From contig JAGASD010000006.1 of assembly GCA_017621885.1 (NCBI GenBank), positions 1 to 64,000 on the forward strand: a DNA stretch of 64,000 nucleotides, in the 5' to 3' direction. Under the pieces are notes generated by a model. The model did not search any database and was not told the DNA's origin. It saw only the letters and a list, made by a program, of their open reading frames with translations. Shown here piece by piece: positions 1 through 9,194 of this stretch (position 1 is the stretch's first letter; every line of letters starts with the position of its first letter). Source of the stretch: Clostridia bacterium (GTDB lineage: Bacteria; Bacillota; Clostridia; Oscillospirales; Acutalibacteraceae). The translations under genes were made by a program, and so were the position numbers.

Positions 1-3000
1 TAGGTTGCAGTATTGTACCCGTTTGCGTTATCCTTATGTTTAATTGCAATTACGTTACCTGAATAATCGTACGTATATTTTACACCGTCGTTGTTACCGT
101 AAACAGATTCAGACAAGCCGCCGTTGTTGGCAATGTACGTATTAGTACTCAACGCAACGCTACCGACTTTGGTGTTAAGAACGTTACCGAATTCATCATA
201 TTCAAAGCTGTACTTTTCGTTGTATAAAACATTTTCCTTATAACCGAATGTAATATCCTTTAATCTGTTATCAACGTAACTGTACGCAACACTTGTGTCT
301 TGCGCTGAAACACGGCTTAGCTTGCTGAACTTATTATCCGTATATGTGTTAGTAGTAACAAGATTATTAGGGCTGGTGGTTGTTAAAAGAGTACCTGTTT
401 TATTATCATAAGTATACTGAGTACGGTAACCGTTCTGGTCAAAATCACTCTCTATATATGCCCTTGCGGATATACCATCCGCAGCATCACTTAAATTCAC
501 AGACGTTTTTATGCTGTAATTCCCTGCCGGATTGGTAGTTTCCGTAGCAAGGACCTGACCCATCGTATTATACGTATACTCTGTTTTAACTCCCTTAGGT
601 GAAGTAACCTTTGTAAGGTTATGTGTGTCTTCCTGATACTCAAAGGTCGTTTTGTTATAACCTGCATCGTAATACTCGGTAAGATTATCCTCTCCGTCGT
701 AGGTCATATTATTCTTCTGCTCAGCGTTTGCGCTGACGGAAACAAGGTTGCCTTCCTTGTCATAAACATACGATTGTGCAACGTCCTTTATGAGCTGAAT
801 GTGGTCAAAATATGCATAGTTTGCCTGCAGGTTGTACCTTGGCATTATTTCAATACTTGTGGGGGTGTAGGTGCATTCGTCACCGGCTTCTTTCTCATAT
901 TTCAGCACAATGGGGGTTGAGGCATACTGCCAGCTGGCAATGGTTGTATTGAATTTTACAGGGGTTTTATCCTGTGGTACGTTTGTTTCTATATTGCCGT
1001 TTTCATCGGTTTTTGTGTAATACACCGTTACGGCAATTTCAAACTTGGAATCCTCAACAAGCTCAAGGGTCTTGTCGTCTTCTTTATCAGCGCTTTCTAA
1101 AATTTCTCTAAGTTCATCATCCGTCGGTTCTTCACCGTCTATTTCATAATGGCTGTGGTACGTGGAATTAACCGCATACGCTGCCGCCCAACCGCTGAGA
1201 ATATACGTATCGTTCGGGTTGCCCTGAACGGGGATTGACTGTGAAAAGCCCTTGTATGCCTCCGGGTAACCTGAAATGATAAGGCTTTTTGCTCCGTCCT
1301 TGTGTGCAGCCGACGTAACACCCGTAAGAACCGTGCCAGATGAATTGGTTGCATAATCAGCCGTGCCTCTTTTTGCCCAGCCTACTGGAAGACCATCACT
1401 TTCAGCTTCAAAGCTTGAATTCAGAAGAAGGTTTACCGCGTTTGGTGTTGTACCTTCTTCTACCTGCGTGCCGTCAAAATACACGTAGCCGTTGGCGTTA
1501 CGAAGGCACATATACACCGTAAGGTTGGTTGTATCCTCTGGCACCTGAACCGTTGCAGTAAGCCTGCGCCATCCGTTATTTATACTTGTTTCTGTTGTTC
1601 CCGTAAGAACCTGCGAATATCCTGTTTCGTTTTCTGTACCGCCCGTTGCACTTATCTGCAAATATGCACCCTCAAGGCCACCGACACCGATGGGAGAAAC
1701 GTTTGTTGTTTTAACGAATGCGGAGAAGGTGTAATATTTACCTTCTGTAAAGCCTGTAACGGCTTGTCCGTAGTTGCTGTTAGCTGCGGTTTCATCAAGA
1801 TGTGAGTTAGCTATTGCAAGGGTGTAATGACCTACATAAGGCGTGCCCGTAGAGGTATAGTGGGCGGTGGACATACCGGTTGTGCTGTTCTTTGCCCAAT
1901 ATGTATCACTTTCGGTGTTACCCGTTTTAATCATATTACGGGTATTTTTACCAAGGCTTGCAGCATCGGTTATTTTATTCTCGCTACCCTCTTTGTTTTG
2001 GTAATTATATGCACCTGCGCCAACCTCAGCGCCGTTACCGTAGGACACCTGCTGTGATACCGTTCTTCCTAAGTTGTCAAACTGCAGGGTGGTTACAATG
2101 TCGTCATATTTGTTGTTTGTAGTGTCATCGGTTTCATCATAAATTATGCCGTCAACACCGCCCGAGCGTATAACGGTGGTGTTGTATTTTGTTCGGTCAA
2201 AGGTTACAACCTGACCCGGAACGTAATTGGTGTAATTCGGATAAACCGCAGTTGCGGCAAATTCCTTTACCTTTTTTACTCTGTAACCCGTTTGACTTGA
2301 TGTGTAGTCAAAATTAACACCGACTCTGTCACTTGACCATACGTAGTTTATCAAAGAAATTTCGGTATCTGTTTCACCCGTTGATTTCTTTATATCTTCA
2401 TATTTTATGTACGTAAGCGTTCCGTCATAGTATTCAACAGAATTCAGATAACCGCCTGTTGTGTTAAACGTAATAACTCTGCCCGCGTTATCGGTAATTG
2501 TTTTAACGTAATTTGAGTTCGGGTAATAATCAAAGGTGAGGGTGTGACCGGTGCCGTCTTTTATATAGTCAATTTTATCTTTCTCACGGGTACCGTCACC
2601 GTTGGTATCCTTAAAATATATATTAATGATGTTTCCGTTGGCATCCTTCATATATCCAAGGTTACCTTTGGCATTAAAGTACCACTCATTATCCTGCTTA
2701 TCGGTTAATTTGTATGTGTAAGTGCTTGTTGCTTCGGGGTCAAGGGTAAGACCTAAGCCGTCTTCATCCTCGTAGGTGATAATCTCGTTATCATTATCAT
2801 CCTTTTTGGTGACCTTCTGAATGTAATGCTCCGTGCCGTCACCGTCGGTGTAAACGTATGGGTATTGCTCAGCAGAATCACCCGTCAAGCCGTATTCAGT
2901 TGAAGGTAACAGTGTTTCCTGAATGTTAAGCTTCCAGCCTCTGCCGGGGGTTGTTAAATATGACCCGTTTTTACCGCTTACGTAAACATCCCTTGCCGCG

Positions 3001-4733
3001 TATGAGTTATATACAAGGCTGAGGCTTACGGGCATTATTTCACTTACTGTTGAAGCAACGGGAATCTGATAAACAAGGTTACCGCTATAATCATTAACGT
3101 TACCCACGCCGCAGGAATCTTTAGAAAAGCTCGAATAACTCCAATAGCCCTCAAGACCCTTGTTGTTGCGGTAGGTGACGCTGACTGTGGGATAAACAAC
3201 CTCGCTGATATTGAACTCTGCGGAAATTATCTGGGCTCTGCCGACCTTTGTTTCATCAAGGCCTTTAAGCATAATACCGTAATTATTCGCACCTTCAAAC
3301 CAACCTTTTGCCGCACGGGTTATATCAAAGCTGTAGAAAGCACCGATACCGTGAGTTAATTCAGCGTAATCAAGGGCTACGCTGTTAAAGGCAGGCTGAT
3401 TATTCCATGTGGGAGCGCCTGTTGTTGTATGGTTCCAGTTTTCAGTTACCTGATGGGCGGAAATATATCTTTTTTCGCTACCGGCATCAATACTCATCTG
3501 ATAAATATTAAGCGCTACATTCTGAATTACACAGCATTCATCAGGTAAGTCCGGTAAATCAAATTTAATAAAGGCACGTGTTTTTCCTAAGGTGCTGTGC
3601 CCTGCATAGAGGTAATAGTCAAGGGGGAATCTTGTGTTCGGCTTACTTGCATCAACATAGCAATCCAAGGTATCTGCTCTGCTGATATCCAACACAATTG
3701 TGGGGTCAATGATAACGGGGTAAACTCGCGCTTTATTGTTAAGCCAATTTTTATCTGCCGTTACGGTCAGAGTGTATTTATCACCGTCGGGAGTCAGCTC
3801 CATTGAAACTGCATCTGAGTAAGCACCCGCAGAGTCTAGCATATACGGTGCGGTAATAACCGACTGCGCTTGCGTAAACGTACTGTCTTTATACAATACT
3901 ACGGAGCCGTCTGATTCTTTTCGTGGGTAAAGGTTACCCAAATCCATTGTGAACTCGAAAATATTTTTATTCTGCTTTTCGTTCAAAACAATGCTTTCTT
4001 TAAGAACATTGCTTGAAAGCTCATATTCAAGGCTTACTTTATCAAAAACATTTTCATATTTAACCGCGCCCTTTTGGTCTTCTACCTTGAGGGCGTTTGT
4101 TTTAATTTCTTCCCTGTTTTCGGGTTCCGATGTTTGTGAAAAAGTGCTGATTTCTGCAGAAGAAGTAATATTTGCGCTTACAAGCTCAGCATCTGTTGAA
4201 ATGCTGCCCGCAGAATTTTTCAGACCGCTCTGTTCAGCCTTAGGTGCAAAGGCTATTGTTGTATCGCCAACAGCAATGCTGATTTCATTATTCGCGTTTT
4301 TAGAAAGCTCCGCGGGGAGTTTTACGGGAATATCCGATGAAACCGGTTCATACACAGAAGCTGATGTGAGCGAACGCTGTGCGGATTGTTTTTCTTCAAA
4401 ATTAAAATCATATTCAACCCATTCCTCACCATTACGGTAATGCACGGGCGTTGAGTATCTTGATGCGATATATGAACCGTCTGACTGACGGAAATATTTC
4501 GTGTATTCATCACGAAGCTCGGTTATTTCATTAAGAACTTCAACCTCAGAGGATTCCTCCTCAGTTTCGGTATCAGTAACAATATCTGTGTTTTCTACAG
4601 TCTGCTCATGCGTTTCTTCAACTGCTTCTGCATTCTGCAACTCCATTGCAAAAACGGGATTCGCTGCAGAAAACACGCTGAAAAACATAACTGTTGCAAG
4701 AAATACCGAAAGTATTTTTATTGCTTTTTTCAT
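1..4733 (-). CDS. Large secreted DNRLRE/YD-repeat (RHS-type) protein, N-terminal part
   Basis: An open frame starts at ATG 4733 after a strong AGGAGG site and runs without a stop to the left edge, giving 1577 visible codons. The C-terminus lies outside the window. Residues 1-29 form a signal peptide ending in NPVFA. An acidic Thr/Glu-rich stretch follows. Around residues 330-580 is a DNRLRE-like region (TLDCYVDASKPNTRF, then TRAFIKFDLPDLP). Around 945-1280 are two jelly-roll, CBM-like segments (GKYYTFSAFVKTTN; SWQYASTPI). From about 660, and densely from about 1318, there are YD repeats such as YTYDYSGNV and FEYDEFGNV. Such proteins are exported or wall-associated filaments. In RHS proteins the C-terminal end often carries a variable toxin or adhesin domain, which cannot be seen here. 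The frame was checked at several points. Function is inferred from architecture only. Confidence 0.85.
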   Translation of the reverse strand, partial: MKKAIKILSVFLATVMFFSVFSAANPVFAMELQNAEAVEETHEQTVENTDIVTDTETEEESSEVEVLNEITELRDEYTKYFRQSDGSYIASRYSTPVHYRNGEEWVEYDFNFEEKQSAQRSLTSASVYEPVSSDIPVKLPAELSKNANNEISIAVGDTTIAFAPKAEQSGLKNSAGSISTDAELVSANITSSAEISTFSQTSEPENREEIKTNALKVEDQKGAVKYENVFDKVSLEYELSSNVLKESIVLNEKQNKNIFEFTMDLGNLYPRKESDGSVVLYKDSTFTQAQSVITAPYMLDSAGAYSDAVSMELTPDGDKYTLTVTADKNWLNNKARVYPVIIDPTIVLDISRADTLDCYVDASKPNTRFPLDYYLYAGHSTLGKTRAFIKFDLPDLPDECCVIQNVALNIYQMSIDAGSEKRYISAHQVTENWNHTTTGAPTWNNQPAFNSVALDYAELTHGIGAFYSFDITRAAKGWFEGANNYGIMLKGLDETKVGRAQIISAEFNISEVVYPTVSVTYRNNKGLEGYWSYSSFSKDSCGVGNVNDYSGNLVYQIPVASTVSEIMPVSLSLVYNSYAARDVYVSGKNGSYLTTPGRGWKLNIQETLLPSTEYGLTGDSAEQYPYVYTDGDGTEHYIQKVTKKDDNDNEIITYEDEDGLGLTLDPEATSTYTYKLTDKQDNEWYFNAKGNLGYMKDANGNIINIYFKDTNGDGTREKDKIDYIKDGTGHTLTFDYYPNSNYVKTITDNAGRVITFNTTGGYLNSVEYYDGTLTYIKYEDIKKSTGETDTEISLINYVWSSDRVGVNFDYTSSQTGYRVKKVKEFAATAVYPNYTNYVPGQVVTFDRTKYNTTVIRSGGVDGIIYDETDDTTNNKYDDIVTTLQFDNLGRTVSQQVSYGNGAEVGAGAYNYQNKEGSENKITDAASLGKNTRNMIKTGNTESDTYWAKNSTTGMSTAHYTSTGTPYVGHYTLAIANSHLDETAANSNYGQAVTGFTEGKYYTFSAFVKTTNVSPIGVGGLEGAYLQISATGGTENETGYSQVLTGTTETSINNGWRRLTATVQVPEDTTNLTVYMCLRNANGYVYFDGTQVEEGTTPNAVNLLLNSSFEAESDGLPVGWAKRGTADYATNSSGTVLTGVTSAAHKDGAKSLIISGYPEAYKGFSQSIPVQGNPNDTYILSGWAAAYAVNSTYHSHYEIDGEEPTDDELREILESADKEDDKTLELVEDSKFEIAVTVYYTKTDENGNIETNVPQDKTPVKFNTTIASWQYASTPIVLKYEKEAGDECTYTPTSIEIMPRYNLQANYAYFDHIQLIKDVAQSYVYDKEGNLVSVSANAEQKNNMTYDGEDNLTEYYDAGYNKTTFEYQEDTHNLTKVTSPKGVKTEYTYNTMGQVLATETTNPAGNYSIKTSVNLSDAADGISARAYIESDFDQNGYRTQYTYDNKTGTLLTTTSPNNLVTTNTYTDNKFSKLSRVSAQDTSVAYSYVDNRLKDITFGYKENVLYNEKYSFEYDEFGNVLNTKVGSVALSTNTYIANNGGLSESVYGNNDGVKYTYDYSGNVIAIKHKDNANGYNTAT

Positions 4734-4927
4734 ACTGTACCTCCTTGATTTTTGCTATCTGTTGTCGGGATTTTATATTTCTTTAAAGATTACAGTACAT
4801 CGGAATCACAACCCTTTACGGAAATTAAATAACATTTTGAATTTTTACTTCCATTTATATATGTCGAAATATTGAAAACATTTCATATATTTTTTCGGGA
4901 AATTTTATACTTTGTAACAATAAACAA

Positions 4928-4956
4928 AAAGAGTTGCCGCAAATTGGCAACTCTTT
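4928..4956 (-). terminator. Intrinsic terminator after the MATE gene
   Basis: An 11-bp perfect stem (AAAGAGTTGCC / GGCAACTCTTT) with a 7-nt loop lies 24 nt past the MATE stop. On the minus strand it ends in a T-rich tail. Confidence 0.75.
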
Positions 4957-4979
4957 ACAAATCCCATTTATAATTACAA

Positions 4980-6317
4980 TTATTGTTTTTTATTTTGCTT
5001 TTTAAAGATAAGCAGGCAAAAAACGAGTGACATTACTGTTGCGGTGGTCCAGCCAATGGGCCACGAATACCATATACCCTGATATCCGTAATTGGGGGCA
5101 AATGCAAACGCAAGCAGCACGCGCAAAATCAAATCACTAAAGGTTGCAACCATAAAGAGCTTCATTGAACCTGTTCCGCGCAAAACGCCGTCCCCCACTA
5201 ATTTAATACCAATGAAGCAGTAAAACGGTGCAACCGTTTTCAAAAATGAAGTGCCCGAAGAAAGTGCAAGCTCACTCGCCTCACCTTCCATAAACACGTT
5301 AATAAGCTGACGATTAAAAAACATATATGCAACTGCAAAAACACAGCCGGTAACAACCACCATCAACGAGCCATATTTAAAGCCCTGCTTTATCCTTTTT
5401 GTTTTACCTGCGCCGAGATTCTGTGCGGTAAAGCTTGAAACACCGTTACCGAAGGTACAAAGGCAATTCAAGGTGAAGGTGTTGAGCTTAATAGCTGCCG
5501 AATATCCTGCAACAACAGATGAACCGAAGCCGTTAATCAGCTTTTGAATAAACACGTTACCTACAGAAACAAAGCTTTGCTGAAGAATACTTGGAATTGA
5601 AATTGCCGCAATACGTTTTAATATATTAAATGAAAACAACTCGGGTTTTCTGTCACATTCAAGCTTTTTCAAATGTCTGAATAACGTCACAACAGAAAGC
5701 AAGCCCGCTATTCCCTGAGCTATAAAAGTTGCCCACGCCACACCTGCAACCCCCATATTAAAATGAGCCACAAGAATATAATCAAGAACAACATTAAAAA
5801 CAGAAGAAAAAATAAGAAAATACAGTGATGTTTTTGAATCGCCCAAAGAATTGAAAACACCGTTTGCAATATTATAAATAAAAAGGAAAATGAAGCCGCC
5901 CACATATATTTCAAGATACAAGGCAGATTCCGTAAATATATTTAGCGGTGTATCAACCATTTGCATCAATACAGGAGAAAGAACGATACCTATCAAGGTA
6001 AGCAGTCCGCCTGTAACCAGACTTGCAATGACAGAGGTTGATGCCGCAGTACGTACTTTTTTGTATTCCCCTGCACCAAAATAACGGGATATAACAACAC
6101 TGCACCCGATATTACAACCAATGGCAACTGCATTAAAAACATTAGTAATAGGATACGATGCACCAACCGCCGCCAAAGCATCCTCTCCCGCAAATCTGCC
6201 CGCAATCAGACTGTCGGCAATGCTGTACATCTGCTGGAAAAGAACGCTTATAAACAACGGGATTGTAAAATTCAAAAGAACCTTACTTGTTTTTCCTTTA
6301 GTTAAATCATAGACCAT
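4980..6317 (-). CDS. MATE family efflux transporter
   Basis: The 445-residue protein has the usual MATE length and opens with LTKGKTSKVLLNFTIPLF, followed by about 12 hydrophobic segments. YSIADSLIAGRFAGEDALAAVG near residues 31-55 and VGDGVLRGTG near 380 are typical of the DinF/NorM-like clostridial MATE group. The family exports cationic drugs, metabolites or peptides using a Na+ or H+ gradient. The substrate cannot be told from sequence. The start ATG 6317 has an AGGAG about 11 nt upstream. The gene is monocistronic, diverges from the symporter at 6396 and ends at a hairpin. Confidence 0.88.
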   Translation of the reverse strand: MVYDLTKGKTSKVLLNFTIPLFISVLFQQMYSIADSLIAGRFAGEDALAAVGASYPITNVFNAVAIGCNIGCSVVISRYFGAGEYKKVRTAASTSVIASLVTGGLLTLIGIVLSPVLMQMVDTPLNIFTESALYLEIYVGGFIFLFIYNIANGVFNSLGDSKTSLYFLIFSSVFNVVLDYILVAHFNMGVAGVAWATFIAQGIAGLLSVVTLFRHLKKLECDRKPELFSFNILKRIAAISIPSILQQSFVSVGNVFIQKLINGFGSSVVAGYSAAIKLNTFTLNCLCTFGNGVSSFTAQNLGAGKTKRIKQGFKYGSLMVVVTGCVFAVAYMFFNRQLINVFMEGEASELALSSGTSFLKTVAPFYCFIGIKLVGDGVLRGTGSMKLFMVATFSDLILRVLLAFAFAPNYGYQGIWYSWPIGWTTATVMSLVFCLLIFKKQNKKQ

Positions 6318-6395
6318 TTTAATTCTATATCTCCTAAAATTTCAATATATTATTATAGTTGTTTTTTTAAAAAAGTAAAGATCGGAGGTAAGAAT

Positions 6396-7730
6396 TTGCA
6401 AAACTTTTTAAACTCTGTCAGCGGTGTTATATGGGGATTGCCGATGCTTATTTTCTTTATTTTCACGGCAATCAGGCTTACCGTAAAAGGAAAATTTTTT
6501 CAATTTAAAAATCTAAGATTTATTTTTAATGAAACGTTAGGTAAAATTTTTATAAAAAGTAAGAAAGACAGTATCTCCGATTTCTCTGTTTATTGCTCTG
6601 TGCTTGGCGCCTGCATAGGCACCGGAAATATTGTGGGTGTGGCAACAGCAATTTATTCAGGCGGTCCGGGCACTGTATTCTGGATGATTCTGTCAGCAGC
6701 TTTTTCTATGATGACAGCTTACGGTGAAAACTATCTTGGTATACTTTATAAAAGAAAAGACCGCTACGGAAATATTTCCGGCGGTGCTTTTTCTTACATA
6801 GCAAACGGCTTGAATATGAAAGCATTAGCAAAAATATATGCTTTTTTAAGCCTTATGTCTGTAATGGGTATGGGAAATATGGCGCAGAGCAACTCTATTT
6901 CCGACTCTCTGAAAAGCAGTTTCGATGTCCCGACGTTAATTACCGGAATAATCGTTGCCGTTTTATGCCTCGTTGTTGTAAACGGCGGATTCAAAGTCAT
7001 TGCAAAGCTCCAGACAATTATTGTACCCATTATGACTGTTATGTTTTTCGCGCTTTCCGTAATGGTTATTATAAAATTCAAACAAAACATACTACCTTGC
7101 ATTATTACCATTTGTAAAGAGGCCTTTTCTCTTAAATCCATCCGAGGCTTCGGCATATATAAAGCAGCTAAATTCGGAATATCACGAGGAGTTTTTTCTA
7201 ACGAGGCAGGGCTCGGCTCTTCAACAATCATACACTCACAATCAAACGATTCAGACGGAATGAACCAAGGACTTTGGGCTATGGTTGAGGTTTTTACAGA
7301 CACGGTTGTGATGTGCTCTGTAACAGCAATCGTTTTACTTGTGAGCACAAATTATAACGAGAATAATTTATACGGTGCTGAATTGTCAGCATTTTCATAT
7401 TCATTAATCGGGGAATTCGGTAAAAAAGGTATCGGTTTATTAACTGCAATTTTTGCTTTCAGCTCCCTTTCAAGCTGTTGCTTTTACGGTGAAAAAAGCT
7501 TTGAATATGCGTTCAACAAAAAAAGCTTACCGATTTATAAATGCTTGTATGTAATACTTTCATTCACGGGCTGCACAAAATCCCCGGAGCTTATATGGTC
7601 CTTTGCGGATATTTGCAACGGTCTTATGGCTATACCGAATCTGTTTGCGTTAAACATGCTTATTAAAGAAATAGAATTTCCTGTCAAAAGAAATTTTAAA
7701 AAAAGCGGGATAACTACCGTAAAAAGCTAA
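6396..7730 (+). CDS. Alanine/glycine:cation symporter (AGCS) family transporter
   Basis: The 444-residue inner-membrane protein belongs to the sodium:alanine/glycine symporter family. SVLGACIGTGNIVGVATAI (about 68-87), GGPGTVFWMILSA and the GVFSNEAGLGSS motif (about 268-279) are hallmarks of AgcS/DagA proteins. It should import small neutral amino acids with Na+. The start is TTG 6396, placed 7 nt after GGAGG; no better ATG exists. It is shorter at the C-terminus than some relatives, which reach 470-490 residues. It is divergent to the MATE gene, with 78 nt for both promoters. Confidence 0.87.
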   Translation: MQNFLNSVSGVIWGLPMLIFFIFTAIRLTVKGKFFQFKNLRFIFNETLGKIFIKSKKDSISDFSVYCSVLGACIGTGNIVGVATAIYSGGPGTVFWMILSAAFSMMTAYGENYLGILYKRKDRYGNISGGAFSYIANGLNMKALAKIYAFLSLMSVMGMGNMAQSNSISDSLKSSFDVPTLITGIIVAVLCLVVVNGGFKVIAKLQTIIVPIMTVMFFALSVMVIIKFKQNILPCIITICKEAFSLKSIRGFGIYKAAKFGISRGVFSNEAGLGSSTIIHSQSNDSDGMNQGLWAMVEVFTDTVVMCSVTAIVLLVSTNYNENNLYGAELSAFSYSLIGEFGKKGIGLLTAIFAFSSLSSCCFYGEKSFEYAFNKKSLPIYKCLYVILSFTGCTKSPELIWSFADICNGLMAIPNLFALNMLIKEIEFPVKRNFKKSGITTVKS

Positions 7731-7967
7731 AACATCCTCAATGGGAATATCAGTATTTATGGTGCAAAAAGCATAATCAGCCATTGGAATACACTTACTT
7801 ATAAAGATTCACTTTATGACATCCCCTTCAATATATGTTTTACCGCAGGCTATAAATTTTTACACCAAAAATGAAAAATAAAAACGCTAAAAAAGCAACC
7901 GAATCTCCCGTTTAACAACGATTACAATAAATGGTAATATAAATCATCTTTTTTCGGAGGGTTTATT

Positions 7968-8417
7968 ATGAAAAAAATCATTGTTCCGCTTTTAGTAATT
8001 GTAATAACAGTTTCACTGCTTTTATTTTCAGGCTGTAACAGCAACAACGAAACAGAAACAACAACTGCTGCTCCGACAACTCAGAAAATCCCGGGCAAAT
8101 ATGCCGGCAGTAAGTATCTCGGCTCCTGGTACAACGCAGATGCAAACGAAACCTTTGTTTGCACACTTAATGATAACGGAACAGCCGTTTTTAAAGAAGA
8201 TAAAAATGCCACTTGGACAGAAACTGCCACAGGAATAACAATCACCTCGACAGCAGACGGAGCTAAATCCACTATGGAAGGTTATTTCGTAATAGCCGGT
8301 GAAGGCTACGTTGCAAGGGCAACCGAGGCGAACATGCATTACCTGGACGAAGGCGGTACACTTCAGCTTGAAATAATGTTAACTGAGAATACCTGTGTTG
8401 ACTGTGTGAAGAAATAA
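7968..8417 (+). CDS. Small secreted lipoprotein of unknown function
   Basis: The 149-residue protein has a type II signal peptide with lipobox LFSGC (Cys23). A short Asn/Thr/Glu linker precedes a globular domain of about 105 residues. The domain begins KYLGSWYNADANETFVCTL and contains a WTETATGITIT strand, which looks like the small beta-rich lipoprotein domains that measure or bind something at the cell surface. I do not recognise a named family. The start ATG 7968 has GGAGG at a good distance. It is monocistronic, with a terminator just after the stop. Confidence 0.75.
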   Translation: MKKIIVPLLVIVITVSLLLFSGCNSNNETETTTAAPTTQKIPGKYAGSKYLGSWYNADANETFVCTLNDNGTAVFKEDKNATWTETATGITITSTADGAKSTMEGYFVIAGEGYVARATEANMHYLDEGGTLQLEIMLTENTCVDCVKK

Positions 8418-8422
8418 AAACA

Positions 8423-8453
8423 AAAACCACACTTTACAGAAAAGTGTGGTTTT
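8423..8453 (+). terminator. Intrinsic terminator after the small lipoprotein gene
   Basis: A 12-bp stem AAAACCACACTT / AAGTGTGGTTTT closes a 7-nt loop and ends in a T-run. It lies between the lipoprotein stop and the oppositely oriented tRNA-Gly, so it may work in both directions. Confidence 0.75.
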
Positions 8454-8458
8454 AAACT

Positions 8459-8534
8459 TGGAGCGGATGACGAGGCTCGAACTCGCTACCTCCACCTTGG
8501 CAAGGTGGCGCTCTACCGGATGAGCTACATCCGC
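8459..8534 (-). tRNA. tRNA-Gly (GCC)
   Basis: A full cloverleaf with acceptor GCGGATG/CATCCGC, D-arm, anticodon loop TTGCCAA (GCC), T-loop TTCGAGC and encoded CCA. It is 76 nt long and lies 25 nt downstream of tRNA-Phe, probably in one transcript. Confidence 0.95.
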
Positions 8535-8539
8535 ATATT

Positions 8540-8559
8540 ACGGGTAACAGTGTTACCCG

Positions 8560-8560
<1 letters not shown>
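8540..8560 (-). other. Hairpin between tRNA-Phe and tRNA-Gly
   Basis: A 9-bp perfect stem ACGGGTAAC / GTTACCCGT with a 3-nt loop fills the spacer between the two tRNAs. It touches the CCA end of tRNA-Phe. It has no T-run on the minus strand, so it is more likely a processing signal or leaky terminator than a full stop. Confidence 0.5.
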
Positions 8561-8635
<75 letters not shown>

Positions 8636-8658
8636 ATACATCAATTGAATGCTCAAAT

Positions 8659-8687
8659 AATATACACTACTTAACACTATTTGTCAA
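8659..8687 (-). promoter_or_regulatory. Sigma-A promoter of the tRNA-Phe/Gly unit
   Basis: On the minus strand, TTGACA (8682-8687) and TATATT (8659-8664) are separated by exactly 17 nt. They lie about 25 nt upstream of the tRNA-Phe 5' end. Confidence 0.8.
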
Positions 8688-8739
8688 TAGCAACCGAATA
8701 TAAAATTAAAGATTTTTCACTTTTTTATTATAAAAGCTC

Positions 8740-8768
8740 TTGACAAATCATAGTCTATTTAATATAAT
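8740..8768 (+). promoter_or_regulatory. Sigma-A promoter of the CAU tRNA
   Basis: Consensus TTGACA (8740-8745) and TATAAT (8763-8768) with a 17-nt spacer lie 18 nt upstream of the tRNA. Confidence 0.85.
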
Positions 8769-8786
8769 TCTAATGTTGTCAATTGA

Positions 8787-8863
8787 GGACCATTAGCTCA
8801 GTTGGTTAGAGCAACCGGCTCATAACCGGTTGGTCCGGGGTTCGAGTCCCTGATGGTCCACCA
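8787..8863 (+). tRNA. tRNA with CAU anticodon (tRNA-Ile2 or elongator tRNA-Met)
   Basis: A 77-nt cloverleaf with acceptor GGACCAT/ATGGTCC, anticodon loop CTCATAA, T-arm GGGGTTCGAGTCCC and encoded CCA. It is not the initiator. The GGACC acceptor with CTCATAA resembles Firmicute tRNA-Ile2, whose C34 is changed to lysidine by TilS. Elongator Met cannot be excluded by eye. Confidence 0.9.
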
Positions 8864-8865
8864 AA

Positions 8866-8891
8866 AAAGAGTAGTTTGTACTACTCTTTTT
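8866..8891 (+). terminator. Terminator of the CAU tRNA
   Basis: A 10-bp stem AAAGAGTAGT / ACTACTCTTT with a TTGT loop and a T-run lies 2 nt after the tRNA CCA. Confidence 0.8.
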
Positions 8892-8909
8892 ATTTTTTTG
8901 TTCTTTTAC

Positions 8910-9007
8910 GGGGACTCGAACCCCTCTCGGCGAAGCCGAACATAATCGGGTCAACGAGCGAAGCGAGTGCAAAGGGCGTAGCCCTTTGAGTCCCTGATGG
9001 TCCACCA
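8910..9007 (+). repeat. tRNA-linked structured element, copy C, with duplicated tRNA 3' end
   Basis: The element opens with GGGGACTCGAACCCC, an inverted T-arm of the upstream tRNA. It continues with hairpin CGGCGAAGCCG, the core ACATAATCGGG, a hairpin around GCGAAGC, and hairpin AAAGGGCGTAGCCCTT. It closes with GAGTCCC (8988-8994), which pairs with the opening GGGACTC. The last 20 nt, 8988-9007, are identical to the tRNA 3' end at 8844-8863, including CCA. The same layout follows tRNA-Lys at 51.3-51.6 kb. It codes for nothing convincing: its open frames are translated structure. Confidence 0.75.
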
Positions 9008-9041
9008 AAAAATTCCGTACGCGAAAGTGTGCGGAATTTTT
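9008..9041 (+). terminator. Terminator following the tRNA-linked element
   Basis: A 15-bp stem with two wobble pairs (AAAAATTCCGTACGC / GTGTGCGGAATTTTT, GAAA loop) begins at the CCA copy and ends in a T-run, in the same position as the terminator after the real tRNA. Confidence 0.75.
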
Positions 9042-9045
9042 ACTT

Positions 9046-9106
9046 ATTCACTCTTCACTAAACAACTTTTATGTACGGAATTTTCTGGTAAGAAGTAAGA
9101 GTGAAT
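9046..9106. repeat. Inverted repeat in the tRNA/radical-SAM spacer
   Basis: ATTCACTCTT (9046-9055) and AAGAGTGAAT (9097-9106) form a 10-bp dyad around 41 nt. The loop contains a second copy of ACGGAATTTT from the neighbouring terminator. It contains no gene. Confidence 0.5.
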
Positions 9107-9158
9107 AGCGAAGATGTATTCTCTCTTGCCTAGCAATATTTCATTAAAACACAACACA

Positions 9159-9190
9159 AAAACCGGAGCAGCACTCACTACTCCGGTTTT
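9159..9190 (-). terminator. Terminator of the radical SAM gene
   Basis: A 10-bp stem AAAACCGGAG / CTCCGGTTTT lies 4 nt after the stop of the minus-strand gene and is T-rich on both sides. Confidence 0.75.
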
Positions 9191-9194
9191 TATA

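Noticed and set aside
3949-4440. 163-codon plus-strand frame, Ser/Leu-rich
   Set aside because: It is the antisense shadow of the RHS-type gene, with no ribosome site and low-complexity composition.
8820-9008. 62-codon open frame on minus over the CAU tRNA and element (VDHQGLEPRTNRL type)
   Set aside because: It is the antisense reading of a tRNA and its duplicated 3' end. Such peptides are common false genes.
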